From NCBI GenBank assembly GCA_009691765.1, contig SIAO01000004.1, positions 1 to 64,000 of the forward strand: a stretch of 64,000 nucleotides of DNA. Direction: 5' to 3'. The notes under the pieces were generated by a model. The model was not told the DNA's origin. It did no database searches and saw only the letters and a program-made list of their open reading frames with translations. Positions within the stretch are counted from its first letter, which is position 1. Every line of letters begins with the position of its first letter. Source of the DNA: Planctomycetota bacterium. Its GTDB lineage: Bacteria > Planctomycetota > GCA-002687715. Positions 34,132 to 44,136 of the stretch are shown in pieces. Position numbers and translations under genes: made by a program.

Positions 34132-35247
34132 GTGAGCGCGCCACTACGCCTTGTTCCGGTTGAAAACAGCGCCAACCGACGCGCCTTCATCGACTTCCCC
34201 AAGCGCCTGCATCACGCAGATCCCAACTGGATTGCGCCGCTCGACCGCGATGTGCAAGCGCTGCTTCGTCCCGGCAAGCACCCTTTCCACGCCATCGGCA
34301 GCATCCATCCACTTTTGGCACTGCGCGGCACCGAGGTCGTTGGGCGCATCGCACGCATCGAAAACCCCGCGCACCAACGCCACTGCGGTGAAGACGCGGC
34401 GTTCTTTGGGTTCTTCGAATGCGAGAACGACCCGGATGTTGCGCGCACTTTGATGGATGCCGTGGCGGCAAGCTCGTCTGGTCACGCCATCCTGCGCGGG
34501 CCATACTCGCCCAGCACCAACTACGAATGCGGCGTGCTCATCGGTGGAGACGTCGGTCGTCCGCGGTTGATGATGCCGCACAACCCTCCGTGGTATGGCG
34601 CTCTGCTCGAAGGCTGCGGCCTCCGCAAGGCAATGGATCTCATTGCTTTCCAGTTCCTCCCCATGCAGCTCGACCAAACCCGCTGGCAGCGCGTTTCGAA
34701 GTTGATCCAAAAGCGCGAGCAAGTGACTGTGCGCCCTTTCGACATGAAGCACTTCAAACGCGAGCTGCGCCTCATCCAAGAGCTCTATCACGATGCTTGG
34801 AGCGCTAACTGGGGTTTCGTCCCCATGGCGCCCTGCGAACTGAAGCACATGGCGAGCGAATTACGCCCCATTCTGCGCGCCGACCTTGGCGCGTTTGTGA
34901 TGAAAGACGGGCACGAAGTTGGTTTTCACTTGGCGTTGCCGGACTACAACGAAATCTTGCAGCACCTCAAGGGAAAGCTCTGGCCTTTCGGCCTGCTGCG
35001 CTTGTTGCTGTCGAAGAAGCGCTTGAAGCACACGCGCTTGATGATCTTGGGCATCAGCAAGCAGTACCAACATCGCGGGCTCGACGCCGTGCTCTATGCC
35101 GACGTGGCGAAGCGCTCCGCAGAGGTTGGCATCGAGAGTTGCGAAGCCTCGTGGGTGCTCGAAACCAACAACCTCATGTGCAACGCCCTTGAACGAGGCG
35201 GCGGCAGGGCCTACCGCACCTACCGGCTGTACGAGAAGCCGCTCTGA
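34132..35247 (+). CDS. GNAT-fold N-acyltransferase, probable bacterial ceramide synthase (bCerS-like)
   Basis: The 371-residue protein matches the large acyltransferase family often annotated GNAT or YghO-like: FFGFFECENDP, then RGPYSPSTNYECGVLI (about 122-137), MMPHNPPWYGALLEGCGL and DLIAFQF in order, and LRADLGAFVM plus HRGLDAVLY in the second half. The bacterial ceramide synthase bCerS belongs to this family. It starts at GTG 3 bases after the SPT-like stop, so the two are probably coupled. N-acylation of 3-ketosphinganine is inferred from this pairing. A different lipid N- or O-acyl transfer is the alternative. Confidence 0.8.
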   Translation: MSAPLRLVPVENSANRRAFIDFPKRLHHADPNWIAPLDRDVQALLRPGKHPFHAIGSIHPLLALRGTEVVGRIARIENPAHQRHCGEDAAFFGFFECENDPDVARTLMDAVAASSSGHAILRGPYSPSTNYECGVLIGGDVGRPRLMMPHNPPWYGALLEGCGLRKAMDLIAFQFLPMQLDQTRWQRVSKLIQKREQVTVRPFDMKHFKRELRLIQELYHDAWSANWGFVPMAPCELKHMASELRPILRADLGAFVMKDGHEVGFHLALPDYNEILQHLKGKLWPFGLLRLLLSKKRLKHTRLMILGISKQYQHRGLDAVLYADVAKRSAEVGIESCEASWVLETNNLMCNALERGGGRAYRTYRLYEKPL

Positions 35248-35256
35248 ATTCTCGCC

Positions 35257-37029
35257 TCAGCGCTTCGGCGACGCATTGGGCACGCGCCCGAGCGTCTTGT
35301 CCAAAGTGGCTTCATTCGTTGGCGTGAAGTGCCCATCGTTGTGGGAAATGCCGCCGCCCTCTTTCACATTCATGATCCCGCAGGGGTCATCTTCGTCGTG
35401 ACCAAGGCCAGCAAGATGCCCGATTTCATGAGCCGCGGTCAGCCCCATCGATCCCGAAAAACCTTCGATGAGGCGATAGAGCACATCGCGACGCGTCCCG
35501 GTGACATAGGGGCCAGTCTCCTCGTGAATGCCTGTGAGCATGGCGAGATCCAAAGCATCGACGGGTCGCTCCAAGAGTTCGCGCTGTTCGAAAATCGTGC
35601 GACGAATGAACGAAGAATAAATCTCGCAATGAGAACCGAAGGCGCGCCCACCAGCTCCAGGGTCGTCACCCGCAACAGAACAAGGCCAGATGCGCTTCGT
35701 CGGCATCTTGGCCGGTTTGCGAGAACAAACACTGATCGCAAAGCTGCGCCCAGGCACAGGCGCTCCATCACTCTCGTGCAAGTACTTCTCTGCTGTCACG
35801 GACAGCAGACGCGCCATGAGTTTCTCGCGCACGAGATGATCCAGCAGCGGCAAGCGGCCGCCTGTGCTGAGCTTCAAACGCAACAAGTCGTCGTCGATGG
35901 TGCGATTGTCCGCTGCGCCATAGTGGAAAACCGCAGCGGTGGTGCCAGCGCGTGGCGTGAAGCGCAGTGTGCTCCAACGCGACAGTGAACCGAAACCGCG
36001 CACGGGGTCGTAGCCTGCTTGGACCGGAGCAGGCCGCGTGGCATCGAAGGGATAGAGCGCTTTCCATGTGCCGGATTCCAGCCACACAGGCGCATGCAAC
36101 AGCCGCCGCGCATCACTGCCGCGAGAACGCAACCACACGCCGGGGCGCAACGCACCGCCACTTTCTTGCGACTTCACAACGCCCGCGCCATAAACGGAAA
36201 CCACGGCATCGAAGGCAGCGAGTGCTCGCAGTGCCGACACTCCGCTTTGCAATGCCAGCTTGGCAGCATCGGGCAGTTCCTTCGCCACGGCCAAAGTCGG
36301 CGGCGCGAAATCCATCACGACGAGGCCTTCCGGGAAGACCAGCGCTTTCTCCGTCACAGCGAGCGCGCGGCTTGAAGCCAGCACCACAAGCGCGGGAGTG
36401 CATTCACGCGCGGCTTCCGCCACGGCCAACACGTCAGGAGCTGATGCGGCACAGAACACTGCGGTGATGCCATCTTCCGCGGCGCGGCGTAAACGCTTCT
36501 TCAACGCAGCGGCAGATTCCATGGCGAGCGGACCTTCCACACGCTTCAAGCTGTCGAGAGCTTTCGCACGCGTCGCAAAGGCCGCGGCCTCAGCCTTGTC
36601 GCTCGGATCTGAGCCTTGCAACACCAACACATCGTGATGCGCAAAAGGCGCGCACAACCACCACGCCGCGTCCGCGCCTTCTTCTGCTGGATCAGGATCA
36701 AGGCTTCCACCAAGGCCCGCGCGTCCAGCATCACACAGTGGCACACCGCGCTTGGCCGCGGCTTGCGCCAGAGCTTGCACGCGCGCACGCGGCGCAGCGG
36801 CGACGACGAGGCGCAATTCCGGAATCACCGTGGGTTTCGCTAATGCGTCAGCCGTGCCGAACGCAGCCAAAGCAGGATCAAGGCCAAGTGCTGTGAGCGC
36901 CGCGCGCGCTCCTGTCGCAATGGCTTGGCCTTCTTCACTCTCTATAGGCGCTACGAGCAACACTTGCTGCGCCGTGAGAGCTCCGCATCCCAGTGCGAGC
37001 GCAAGAACGAGTGCCGCGCTACGCAGCAG
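35257..37029 (-). CDS. Secreted fusion: binding-protein-like domain plus metzincin zinc protease
   Basis: No ATG, GTG or TTG is found upstream of the signal peptide once overlap with the PAP2 gene is respected; a CTG at 37029, 10 bases after GGAG, is the best candidate, so the start is uncertain. The signal peptide ends ALTA before QQ. Residues to about 330 look like a type 1 periplasmic binding-protein fold (VLLVAPIESEEGQAIATGA, FCAASAPDVLAVAEAA). Near residue 534 comes HEIGHLAGLGHDEDDPCGIMN: the HExxHxxGxxH zinc motif and Met-turn of metzincins (archaemetzincin or matrixin-like). The stop converges with the bCerS-like gene. Protease function is well supported; the ligand of the first part is not. 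Confidence 0.8.
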   Translation of the reverse strand: MLRSAALVLALALGCGALTAQQVLLVAPIESEEGQAIATGARAALTALGLDPALAAFGTADALAKPTVIPELRLVVAAAPRARVQALAQAAAKRGVPLCDAGRAGLGGSLDPDPAEEGADAAWWLCAPFAHHDVLVLQGSDPSDKAEAAAFATRAKALDSLKRVEGPLAMESAAALKKRLRRAAEDGITAVFCAASAPDVLAVAEAARECTPALVVLASSRALAVTEKALVFPEGLVVMDFAPPTLAVAKELPDAAKLALQSGVSALRALAAFDAVVSVYGAGVVKSQESGGALRPGVWLRSRGSDARRLLHAPVWLESGTWKALYPFDATRPAPVQAGYDPVRGFGSLSRWSTLRFTPRAGTTAAVFHYGAADNRTIDDDLLRLKLSTGGRLPLLDHLVREKLMARLLSVTAEKYLHESDGAPVPGRSFAISVCSRKPAKMPTKRIWPCSVAGDDPGAGGRAFGSHCEIYSSFIRRTIFEQRELLERPVDALDLAMLTGIHEETGPYVTGTRRDVLYRLIEGFSGSMGLTAAHEIGHLAGLGHDEDDPCGIMNVKEGGGISHNDGHFTPTNEATLDKTLGRVPNASPKR

Positions 37030-37933
37030 GATTGCGTGGCTCCATGCGACGATGCCAAGCTTCGAGCACCGTGATCCCAAGGAAGGTGAGCAACAAACCG
37101 GCGAGAAGATCGACAACATAGTGGTAGCGCAAGTAGACCGTGGAGAAGATGACGCCGACGCAGAGCGGCAAGAACAACAAGCCGACGCGCCGACCACAGC
37201 GGAAAGCATAGACCATGCATGCCGCAGCCACGGCGACATGCCCGCTTGGGAAACAGTCCTGTTTCGTCATTTCCGCATTGAAAATGAATTGCCGCAACGT
37301 CTCCGTGAGCCACACGCCATCCAACGGGTCCGTGAACAAATGCCGGAGGACGGGAGTGATCTCGCAGTTCACGAGTGGGCCAAAATTGTTGTGGATATTC
37401 GGCCCCGAAGCAGGAACAAGGTGATACCCAATGTAGGACAAATAGTAGATGCCGAGCAGCGAGAAGATAGAACGCGCAATCACCAGAGCATCCGCGCGTA
37501 AAGCCAACATGAGCACCACCGCAACGGGCAACAGCAAGTAGAGCGTGTACGAAATCTGCAAGACTTCAGTGAGCCATGGATGGGCGCAGCCTTCAAGCCA
37601 TTGCAACGGGTCGGTGCCACCAAACATCCAACGGTCGGCGGCCGCGAGCTCACCTGCGTAGTCATGCCCGGCGACAGCAGCGATCTGCAACCCCACCTGC
37701 GTGAAAGCCAGCGGCACAGTGACCATCCCGTGAGCAAGCCGTACCACAGCACCGCGGCGCAGGGTCGAAGTGCGCGTGGCGCGCGCGAGCAGCAGTACGA
37801 GCAATATGGAAGCCAAATCGAAAGCCAGCCACCACACACCGCCGCTGGTGCTACGCAAACGCGTGAGTTGCAGCACAGCCTCGAAAGCGAGGAAAGCGAG
37901 ATTCAGCCGGTCCACCGGCCACAGCATGCCCAT
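37019..37933 (-). CDS. PAP2-superfamily membrane protein, Aur1-like
   Basis: The 304-residue protein has at least six transmembrane helices and the PAP2 catalytic motifs CFPSGH (227-232) and RYHYVVD (R269, H271, D275), with TLYLLLP and YLSYIGYHLVPASGP before them. This pattern is closer to the Aur1/PAP2_3 group (inositol phosphorylceramide synthase) than to UppP-type or PgpB phosphatases. Its 3' end overlaps the metzincin gene. With a probable ceramide locus 2 kb away, transfer of a polar head group to ceramide is possible but not shown; a plain lipid phosphatase is the alternative. Confidence 0.87.
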   Translation of the reverse strand: MGMLWPVDRLNLAFLAFEAVLQLTRLRSTSGGVWWLAFDLASILLVLLLARATRTSTLRRGAVVRLAHGMVTVPLAFTQVGLQIAAVAGHDYAGELAAADRWMFGGTDPLQWLEGCAHPWLTEVLQISYTLYLLLPVAVVLMLALRADALVIARSIFSLLGIYYLSYIGYHLVPASGPNIHNNFGPLVNCEITPVLRHLFTDPLDGVWLTETLRQFIFNAEMTKQDCFPSGHVAVAAACMVYAFRCGRRVGLLFLPLCVGVIFSTVYLRYHYVVDLLAGLLLTFLGITVLEAWHRRMEPRNPAA

Positions 37934-37983
37934 GGGGCGCAGACTCTATCCGCTACGCCAACGCAGTGAAGGCGCGCCCGCAA

Positions 37984-39480
37984 TCAGCCTGACGGATGCT
38001 CCATGCTGACCGTGCCTTTCGCGGCAATCCAGCGCACCAGCTTGTCCTCGATGCGGCTTTCCAGAACAACAGGGCGTTTCCAAATGGCTGCAAGGTTCAA
38101 GAGTGTGGCTTCCGCGAAATCGGGCCGGAGGTCTTTGCCCATGTGACGATGCGCCAAGAGGAGTTCGCCACGATTGCTGTGGTTGAGGTCCACGGCTTCG
38201 ATCACGGGCGCTCCACCATTGACGATGTTGGTGAGCAATTCCTCTTTCACCTTCGCGAACTCGCGCGTCACCAGTTCCTTCTTGTGTGTGCGCGGATCGC
38301 GACGGTAAACAAAGAGCTTGTGCCGGTGACAGAAATCTTCGGTGAGGTACGCATCGAGGAAAGTGACATCGTCATGCACGGCGCGCGCAAAGAAGATCTG
38401 TTCGAGGCCGCGACCTTCGGCCTTCTCCCACGCGTCGCGCTGCGCCATGTCATCGCAAGCTTCGAAGTCCTTTCCATGACGGCCACTGTTCCAACGCGCT
38501 TCAATGTCCAAGAACAACTCCAAACCCAACTTGTAGGGGTTCAGACTCTGGCCTTCGGCCAGCGTGCCAGCCACCGTGTCGGCGTAGTCCACGACTTCGT
38601 CGTCCGTCAGCACGTCGTCCACCATCAGTTTCCTGTGCCAATAGCTGGCCCAGCCTTCATTCATGATTTTGGTGACGCGTTGAGGCGCGAAATACAGCGC
38701 CTCCTCATGCACGATGTTGAGCAAGTCCCATTCCCAGCGCGCGAGCGGCGCGTGTTCCAGCAATAAGGCCAACAGATCGCGCCGCGGACCGCCTGGCAAA
38801 CGCTTCTCTTCTTCCTGCTCGGCCGCGTGCTTGCGCCGACGCTGTTCCATGTACTCCGGAGGATTGATGAACTCATCCATGTAGTCGCGTGAACGCAACC
38901 GAAAGTTGGGCGCATCCGCAGGCACTTCGTCTTCATCCACTCCGTGACGTGGTTGCGGCCGCAGCAGCGGAGTGCCCGCGCAGAGTTGGCGGTAGTCGAG
39001 CAAGTTTTCGAGAGACAGCGCACGGTCAAGGAAGGCCTCGACGGCCTCCACACCATGCCGATCAATACAACGGCGCACTTTGACGGCATGGTTGGCCATG
39101 CGGTCCATCATCTTGCGTTCGCTGTGGCGGAACCAAGCGTTGTTCTTGAAAAAATCGCAATGCCCAAACACATGTGCCATCACCAGCTTGTTGTCTGTGA
39201 GGCTGTTGCTCGAAAGCAAGTAGGCGTAGCAAGGGTCGTTGTTGATCACGAGTTCGTAAATCTTGGATATGCCCCAACGCGACGACTTGCGCAAGCGTTC
39301 GAATTCCATTCCGTGCCGCCAATGCGGATAGCGCGTCGGAAACCCACCATAGGCTGCGATCTCGTCGAGCTGCTCTTCATCCACCATTTCAAAGATGGTG
39401 TCGAAACACACGAGGCCATGCGCTTTGGCGCTGGCGCGAATACGTTGTTCCCATGAAGAGAGGCTGGGCGGCAGATTCAT
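37984..39480 (-). CDS. spoVR: SpoVR family protein
   Basis: The 498-residue protein is full length for the SpoVR/YcgB family, with the conserved early blocks [44 protein letters not shown] and [14 protein letters not shown], then [10 protein letters not shown] and [12 protein letters not shown]. In Bacillus it is needed for spore cortex formation; in enterics YcgB is a stress protein. Nothing here suggests sporulation. It overlaps the YeaH gene by ATGA and ends a kinase-VWA-SpoVR unit that is common across proteobacteria and planctomycetes. Confidence 0.95.
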   Translation of the reverse strand: MNLPPSLSSWEQRIRASAKAHGLVCFDTIFEMVDEEQLDEIAAYGGFPTRYPHWRHGMEFERLRKSSRWGISKIYELVINNDPCYAYLLSSNSLTDNKLVMAHVFGHCDFFKNNAWFRHSERKMMDRMANHAVKVRRCIDRHGVEAVEAFLDRALSLENLLDYRQLCAGTPLLRPQPRHGVDEDEVPADAPNFRLRSRDYMDEFINPPEYMEQRRRKHAAEQEEEKRLPGGPRRDLLALLLEHAPLARWEWDLLNIVHEEALYFAPQRVTKIMNEGWASYWHRKLMVDDVLTDDEVVDYADTVAGTLAEGQSLNPYKLGLELFLDIEARWNSGRHGKDFEACDDMAQRDAWEKAEGRGLEQIFFARAVHDDVTFLDAYLTEDFCHRHKLFVYRRDPRTHKKELVTREFAKVKEELLTNIVNGGAPVIEAVDLNHSNRGELLLAHRHMGKDLRPDFAEATLLNLAAIWKRPVVLESRIEDKLVRWIAAKGTVSMEHPSG

Positions 39481-40568
39481 CGGCCTCTCCCGAGAAAATC
39501 GCGGATGGAACCAAGGATGCCGTCGCGATCGGCGATAGCACTGGTGACCAAGCGCTCTTCAGCAGGCAGCGCCTGGTCGAGATCGCGTTTGAATTGTCCG
39601 GACCCGTAGGCCGAACGCACTTGGCCGTAGCAGAACAGATTGCACTGAGGCAAGACGCTTGTGCGCAAGAGCTCCACACAAGCTGCGGTGTCTTTGCTGC
39701 TCCAATTGTCGCCGTCGCTGAAGTGGAACGGATAGATGTTCCACTCGCCCGAGCCGAAGCGAGTGCGAATCGTGTCGAGACACAACTGATATGCCGAACT
39801 AATCTTGGTGCCGCCACTTTCCCGCAAGTGATAGAAGTCGTGTTGGCTGACTTCGCGGGCCACTGCGTCATGCACGATGTAAACCGTCTCGATGGATTTG
39901 TACTGATGCCGCAGCCACGTGTCGATCCAGAAGGCTTCGATGCGCACGATTTCCTTCTGCTCTGTGCCCATGGAACCAGACACATCCATCATGTGAATGA
40001 TGACGGCGCGCGATTCAGGGCGGCGCTTCACTTGCGAACTGCGATAGCGCCGGTCTTCGCGCACGGGCACAACCACAGGGTTCGCTGGATCCCATTGGCC
40101 TGAAGCGATCTGGCGTTTCAGAGCCTCGCGGTAGGTGCGTTTGAAATGGCGCAGCGATTCTGGCCCCACGCGACGGATGCCGCTCCAACGCGTGTGCTCA
40201 GAAACGATGTCGGATTCGCCCCGTGGACGAATATCGGGCAATTCCAGTTCTTCGCCGAGAATGCGCGCAAGCTCGTCGAGGCCCACCTCCACTTCAAGAA
40301 TGTGGTGGCCTTCACCTTCCCCTGCCTCGCCCTGGCCGCCGTCTTCGCCCTCGCCTTCGCCACCTTCACCGCGACCAACGCCACCGCCATCTCCACTTCC
40401 AAATGTGAAATGGGGCAGATCGATCTGCGGCACAGGAATAGAAATCGTCCCTCCAGCGCTGCGCCCGAGCAGTTCGCCTTTCGACACATAGCGCTTCAAA
40501 TCGCGTCGAATCGTGCCATGCACGATCTGGCGAAAACGCCGGTGGTCCTTTTCGATAGGTCCGATCAT
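39477..40568 (-). CDS. YeaH-type VWA protein (DUF444)
   Basis: The 363-residue protein begins with the DUF444 signature [21 protein letters not shown], has a Gly/Glu-rich low-complexity stretch (about 55-90), and carries the VWA metal-binding MMDVSGSMG near residue 197 with [11 protein letters not shown] later. YeaH is the partner of the PrkA/YeaG kinase in the stress response of E. coli and is phosphorylated by it in some bacteria. It overlaps spoVR and is TGATG-linked to prkA. Confidence 0.95.
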   Translation of the reverse strand: MIGPIEKDHRRFRQIVHGTIRRDLKRYVSKGELLGRSAGGTISIPVPQIDLPHFTFGSGDGGGVGRGEGGEGEGEDGGQGEAGEGEGHHILEVEVGLDELARILGEELELPDIRPRGESDIVSEHTRWSGIRRVGPESLRHFKRTYREALKRQIASGQWDPANPVVVPVREDRRYRSSQVKRRPESRAVIIHMMDVSGSMGTEQKEIVRIEAFWIDTWLRHQYKSIETVYIVHDAVAREVSQHDFYHLRESGGTKISSAYQLCLDTIRTRFGSGEWNIYPFHFSDGDNWSSKDTAACVELLRTSVLPQCNLFCYGQVRSAYGSGQFKRDLDQALPAEERLVTSAIADRDGILGSIRDFLGRGR

Positions 40569-42604
40569 CAGCCCTTGCTGTCACCGCGCGCGAAGATGCT
40601 GGCGACGAAGTTCAGCACGTCCGTTGCGGATTCCTCGGTGTAGCCAAAGTTGTCGATGAGCCGCTTCTTCACCACGTCAATTTTCTCTTGAGTGGCGCGG
40701 TCCACCATGTTGGAAAGCAGACTGGTGAGCTTGATGGTGTCCTTTTGGTCTTCGAACAACTTCAGCTCCAGCGCACGATGCAAGCGCTCGTTGCTGCGGA
40801 AGTCGAAGGTCTTGTTTTCAACCGCCAGCGCACCGATGTAGTTCATGATCTCGCGACGGAAATCGTCTTTACGCGCCTCGGGGATTTCGATCTTCTCCTC
40901 GATAGAGCGCATTAGGCGTTCGTCCGGCGGATCGGCCTCGCCCGTGAAAGGATTGCGCACGCGCTCGCGCTGCGTGAAGGCCTTCACGTTGTCGAGGTAG
41001 TTACTGCAGAGGCGTTTGATCGCGTCCTCGTCGGCGCTGATGGCACGCTGCACTTCGTTCTTGACGATGTCTTGGTATTCCTCGCGCACCACCGCCAGCA
41101 ATTCGCGATAGCGCTTGCGCACGTCTTCGTTGCTAATGAGCGAATGATGCTTCAACCCTTCTTCCAGCTCATGGAAGAGCATGAACGGATTGATGCAATG
41201 CGCTGCAGTGTCTTTCACCAAGATGTTGCTGAGCTTGTCTTGGATGTAGCGCGGGGAAATGCCGTCCATGCCTTCGCGCACAGATTCACGACGCAGTTCG
41301 TTGATGTTGTCTTCGGTGAAACCGGGCAACATCTTGCCGTTGTAGAGCTTGGCTTTCTGCAGCAGCGTGATGCTGGCCTTGCGCGGCTCTTCGAGACGAG
41401 TGAGCAGCGCCCACAGCGCGCCCATTTCGATAGTGTGAGGTGCAATGTGCTTGCCCACCACGCGAGCCTGATCGAAATCACGTTGGTAGATGCGAATCTC
41501 GTTGCGCAGCGTGCGGTTGTAGGGCACGTCGATCTTCACCGTGCGATCGCGGAAGGCCTCCATCAATTCGTTGTTTTGGAGCTTCCTGTATTCCGGCTCG
41601 TTGGTGTGCCCGATGATGACTTCGTCGATGTCCGTCTGAGCGAACTTCTTCGACTTGATGGTGTGCTCCTGCGTGGCGCCCAAGAGGTCGTAGAGGAAGG
41701 CCACATCCAGTTTCAACACCTCGATGAACTCACACAGCCCGCGATTGGCGATGTTCAGTTCACCATCGAAATTGAATGCGCGTGGGTCTGAGTCGGAACC
41801 GAACTCAGCGATCTTGCGGTAATTGATGTCGCCAGTGAGCTCGGTGGAATCTTGGTTCTTCTCGTCCTTGGGTTGGAACGTGCCGATGCCGCGGCGGTCT
41901 TTTTCACTCAGCGTGATGCGGCGCACTCGCACGTGGTCGAGCACTTTCATCCAGTCGCCTTCGTATTGACGCAAGTACTGGTTGAAATACCAACGCGAAA
42001 CTGGGTCGAGCCCGCCATCGACCTTCAAGCGCCATGTGCGGTCCAAACGACTGTTGAGTGCGTCCACGATAGAACCGCGCAGTTCCTCAGGAATCAACTT
42101 CAGTGGCTCTTCATTCATCGGAGAAGGCAGTTCTGTGCCATCCTCCAGGATCCAAGAGAATGTGTAGATCGCGCCGTCGTCCGTGTGACTCCAGCGTTCC
42201 AAACCGCGTTTGAGCAAGCGCACGATGGTGCTCTTGGCCGAGCCCACCGGACCGTGCAGCAGAATGATGCGACGCTCAGGACCGTAACCATGCGCGCCCG
42301 CTTTGATGGTGTCGGCGAGACGCATCAGTGGGGCATCAAGCCCGAAGATCGCATCGCGTCCGCCGCCTTCAGGGTCCGAGAAGAAGCGATAGCGCACACG
42401 ACGCTCTTTGTGTTCGGTGTATTCGTCATGCCCGAACGACATGATCATGTCGTGCATGCGTTGGAACGCGTTGCGCGCAACCCACGGCTGGGCATACACA
42501 AGCTCGAGATAGTCGCGGAACGACCCCTCCCAGTGCAAACTGCGCCAGGCTTTGCGATCGACGGTGCGACTCACCTTTTCGAGGAGTTTGTCAGCGTTGT
42601 TCAT
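40568..42604 (-). CDS. prkA: PrkA/YeaG serine protein kinase
   Basis: The 678-residue protein matches the AAA+-like PrkA family: Walker [10 protein letters not shown] (118-126), [18 protein letters not shown] before it, [12 protein letters not shown] and [10 protein letters not shown]-like ([15 protein letters not shown]) blocks, and the C-terminal PrkA kinase region ([25 protein letters not shown]). It phosphorylates proteins in the nutrient-stress response. It begins by an ATGA overlap with the end of rluD and is followed by YeaH, so the stress module is linked to a ribosome-modifying enzyme upstream. Full length and intact. Confidence 0.97.
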   Translation of the reverse strand: MNNADKLLEKVSRTVDRKAWRSLHWEGSFRDYLELVYAQPWVARNAFQRMHDMIMSFGHDEYTEHKERRVRYRFFSDPEGGGRDAIFGLDAPLMRLADTIKAGAHGYGPERRIILLHGPVGSAKSTIVRLLKRGLERWSHTDDGAIYTFSWILEDGTELPSPMNEEPLKLIPEELRGSIVDALNSRLDRTWRLKVDGGLDPVSRWYFNQYLRQYEGDWMKVLDHVRVRRITLSEKDRRGIGTFQPKDEKNQDSTELTGDINYRKIAEFGSDSDPRAFNFDGELNIANRGLCEFIEVLKLDVAFLYDLLGATQEHTIKSKKFAQTDIDEVIIGHTNEPEYRKLQNNELMEAFRDRTVKIDVPYNRTLRNEIRIYQRDFDQARVVGKHIAPHTIEMGALWALLTRLEEPRKASITLLQKAKLYNGKMLPGFTEDNINELRRESVREGMDGISPRYIQDKLSNILVKDTAAHCINPFMLFHELEEGLKHHSLISNEDVRKRYRELLAVVREEYQDIVKNEVQRAISADEDAIKRLCSNYLDNVKAFTQRERVRNPFTGEADPPDERLMRSIEEKIEIPEARKDDFRREIMNYIGALAVENKTFDFRSNERLHRALELKLFEDQKDTIKLTSLLSNMVDRATQEKIDVVKKRLIDNFGYTEESATDVLNFVASIFARGDSKG

Positions 42605-43611
42605 GACCCAGTCCTTCCCGCTGCGTAGCGCGAGCTGCGCAGCAGTTCTAATGTCGTGCGAAAATCCGCGGGCATGTCTGCGCTGTATTCGCGCGGACGC
42701 CCATCCAGTGGATGTACGAATGAGAGCCTTGCGGCGTGTAGTGCTTGGCGGCCCAAGACCACGTCGTCGCCGCTTCCACCAAGATCTGACATGCGCAAAA
42801 CACGGCGTCGGCCGTACAAAGCGTCACAAGCAATGGGATGGCCCATGCTGGCCAAGTGCACCCGGATTTGGTGCGTGCGCCCCGTGCGCGGCCTACAGCG
42901 CAGAAGCGTGAAGCGCGCGAAACGCTCCAAGACTTCCCAGCGTGTTTCTGCCGCCTTGCCGTGCTGTCCGTCCACAATCACGCGCATGTGATCGCGCGGA
43001 TTTCGTGCCAACGGCAGATTGATCACATCACCATCGAGATGCACCGAGCCTTCCACCAACGCCAAATACTCTTTGCTCGTGGTGCGTTCTTGGAACTGGC
43101 CGGCCAGGGCGTAGTGCGCGCGGTTCGTGCGCGCGATCACCATCACGCCCGTAGTGTCTTTGTCCAAACGGTGCACGATCCCGAGGCGCTGCTCGCCGCC
43201 CACATCGGAAAGTTCGTCGAAACGAAATGCCAACGCGTTGGCGAGCGTGCCATCCGCTTGCCCAGCGCCAGGATGCACCGTGAGCCCTGCGGGCTTGTTG
43301 ATGACGATGATGGAAGCGTCTTCGTGCAAAACGCCGAAGGGCAAATCCTGCGGAACCAGAGCCGCGTTACGCGCTGGCGGCACAACCTGCGCTTCCACGC
43401 GATCGCCGCAATCCAGTTTCAGCGCCGGTTTCGCGGGTTTGCCGTTCACTTTCACGCGCCCACTCGTGATCAGCTCTTTGGCGAATGTTCGCGAGCTACC
43501 TTCAAGCTGCGCCTGCAAAACGACATCCAAGCGCTGACCCGCCGCTTCTGCGTTCACTTCAAACGAGATCAGCTCGCCAGCTTGTTCCGCTGCGTCGGAC
43601 ACCAAGGTCAC
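42601..43611 (-). CDS. rluD: 23S rRNA pseudouridine synthase RluD-type
   Basis: The 336-residue enzyme has an S4 RNA-binding domain (about 20-75, [21 protein letters not shown]) and the RluA-family catalytic block [17 protein letters not shown] with D150 as nucleophile, plus [21 protein letters not shown]. RluD makes pseudouridines in helix 69 of 23S rRNA; RluA/C paralogues are possible, but the length, S4 domain and VTVHPGAG-like region favour RluD. It heads the coupled genes rluD-prkA-yeaH-spoVR, with a possible tiny ORF before it. Confidence 0.9.
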   Translation of the reverse strand: MTLVSDAAEQAGELISFEVNAEAAGQRLDVVLQAQLEGSSRTFAKELITSGRVKVNGKPAKPALKLDCGDRVEAQVVPPARNAALVPQDLPFGVLHEDASIIVINKPAGLTVHPGAGQADGTLANALAFRFDELSDVGGEQRLGIVHRLDKDTTGVMVIARTNRAHYALAGQFQERTTSKEYLALVEGSVHLDGDVINLPLARNPRDHMRVIVDGQHGKAAETRWEVLERFARFTLLRCRPRTGRTHQIRVHLASMGHPIACDALYGRRRVLRMSDLGGSGDDVVLGRQALHAARLSFVHPLDGRPREYSADMPADFRTTLELLRSSRYAAGRTGS

Positions 43612-43814
43612 CTCCGTAGCGCGGCCCTGAACTCCACCGCAAGTCGCTGCGCATCGTAGCCTTGCAGCGACTGCATGTGTTGGAGGTCACGCTTCACTCC
43701 TTCACTTCGTCGCGCGCACGCCAGCGGCTCCAGCAAATCCGCTTGGGCAGTTCCCTCTATCACGCTTGCGCCGCCAAGTTGTGTCGCATAAAACGGCACC
43801 GCCCGTGTGATCAC
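43608..43814 (-). CDS. Possible small ORF upstream of rluD
   Basis: A 68-codon frame from GTG at 43814 (GAGAGG just upstream) ends by an ATGA overlap with rluD, the arrangement seen for the real genes after it. The product (start MITRAVPFYATQLGG) has no signal peptide or known motif. The start overlaps a perfect 7-bp inverted repeat (43801-43818). It may equally be part of the rluD leader. Reported with low confidence. Confidence 0.28.
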   Translation of the reverse strand: MITRAVPFYATQLGGASVIEGTAQADLLEPLACARRSEGVKRDLQHMQSLQGYDAQRLAVEFRAALRR

Positions 43815-43823
43815 GGGCCTCTC

Positions 43824-44012
43824 GGACGGTGCTTGGTTCCCATTCGGGGAAACAAGCCGCAGCAGCAATGCTGCGGGGGAAGATGGTGCAACACCATCGC
43901 GGTCCCGCCACTGTGAGTGGGGACGAAAGCTGCTGAAGCCACTGCGCGCGCCCAAGGCCGCGTGGGAAGGTGCAGTGAGTAGGTTGATCCACAAGCCAGG
44001 ATATCCACCGGC
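43824..44012 (+). promoter_or_regulatory. Cobalamin riboswitch
   Basis: The leader has the conserved blocks of a B12 riboswitch in order: GGTGC (43828), the B12-box GCGGTCCCGCCACTGTGA at 43899-43916, GAAGCCACTG (43935-43944), GGGAAGG (43964-43970) and AAGCCAGGATATCCACCGG at 43993-44011. A local hairpin GATGGTG/CACCATC lies before the core. It is on the plus strand, upstream of the secreted beta-propeller at 44137. The expression platform is not clear: about 110 bases separate the aptamer from AGGGAG, with a GACTC/GAGTC hairpin (44032-44050) between. Repression by adenosyl- or methyl-cobalamin is expected. Confidence 0.9.
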
Positions 44013-44136
44013 TGAGAGCAAGCTCTTTTGGGACTCTCGAGGTCGGAGTCTCGCGTTGCAGCTTCGCTGGAGCGCAAGAGCCATCGCCCGCGGCCTCAAG
44101 GTTCCGGCCGGCGTGGTTCCGGCAGGGAGTGCTCCA

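Noticed and set aside
43801-43818. Rho-independent terminator for the plus strand
   Set aside because: The 7-bp palindrome has no T-run on either side, so it is more likely a leader element or operator.
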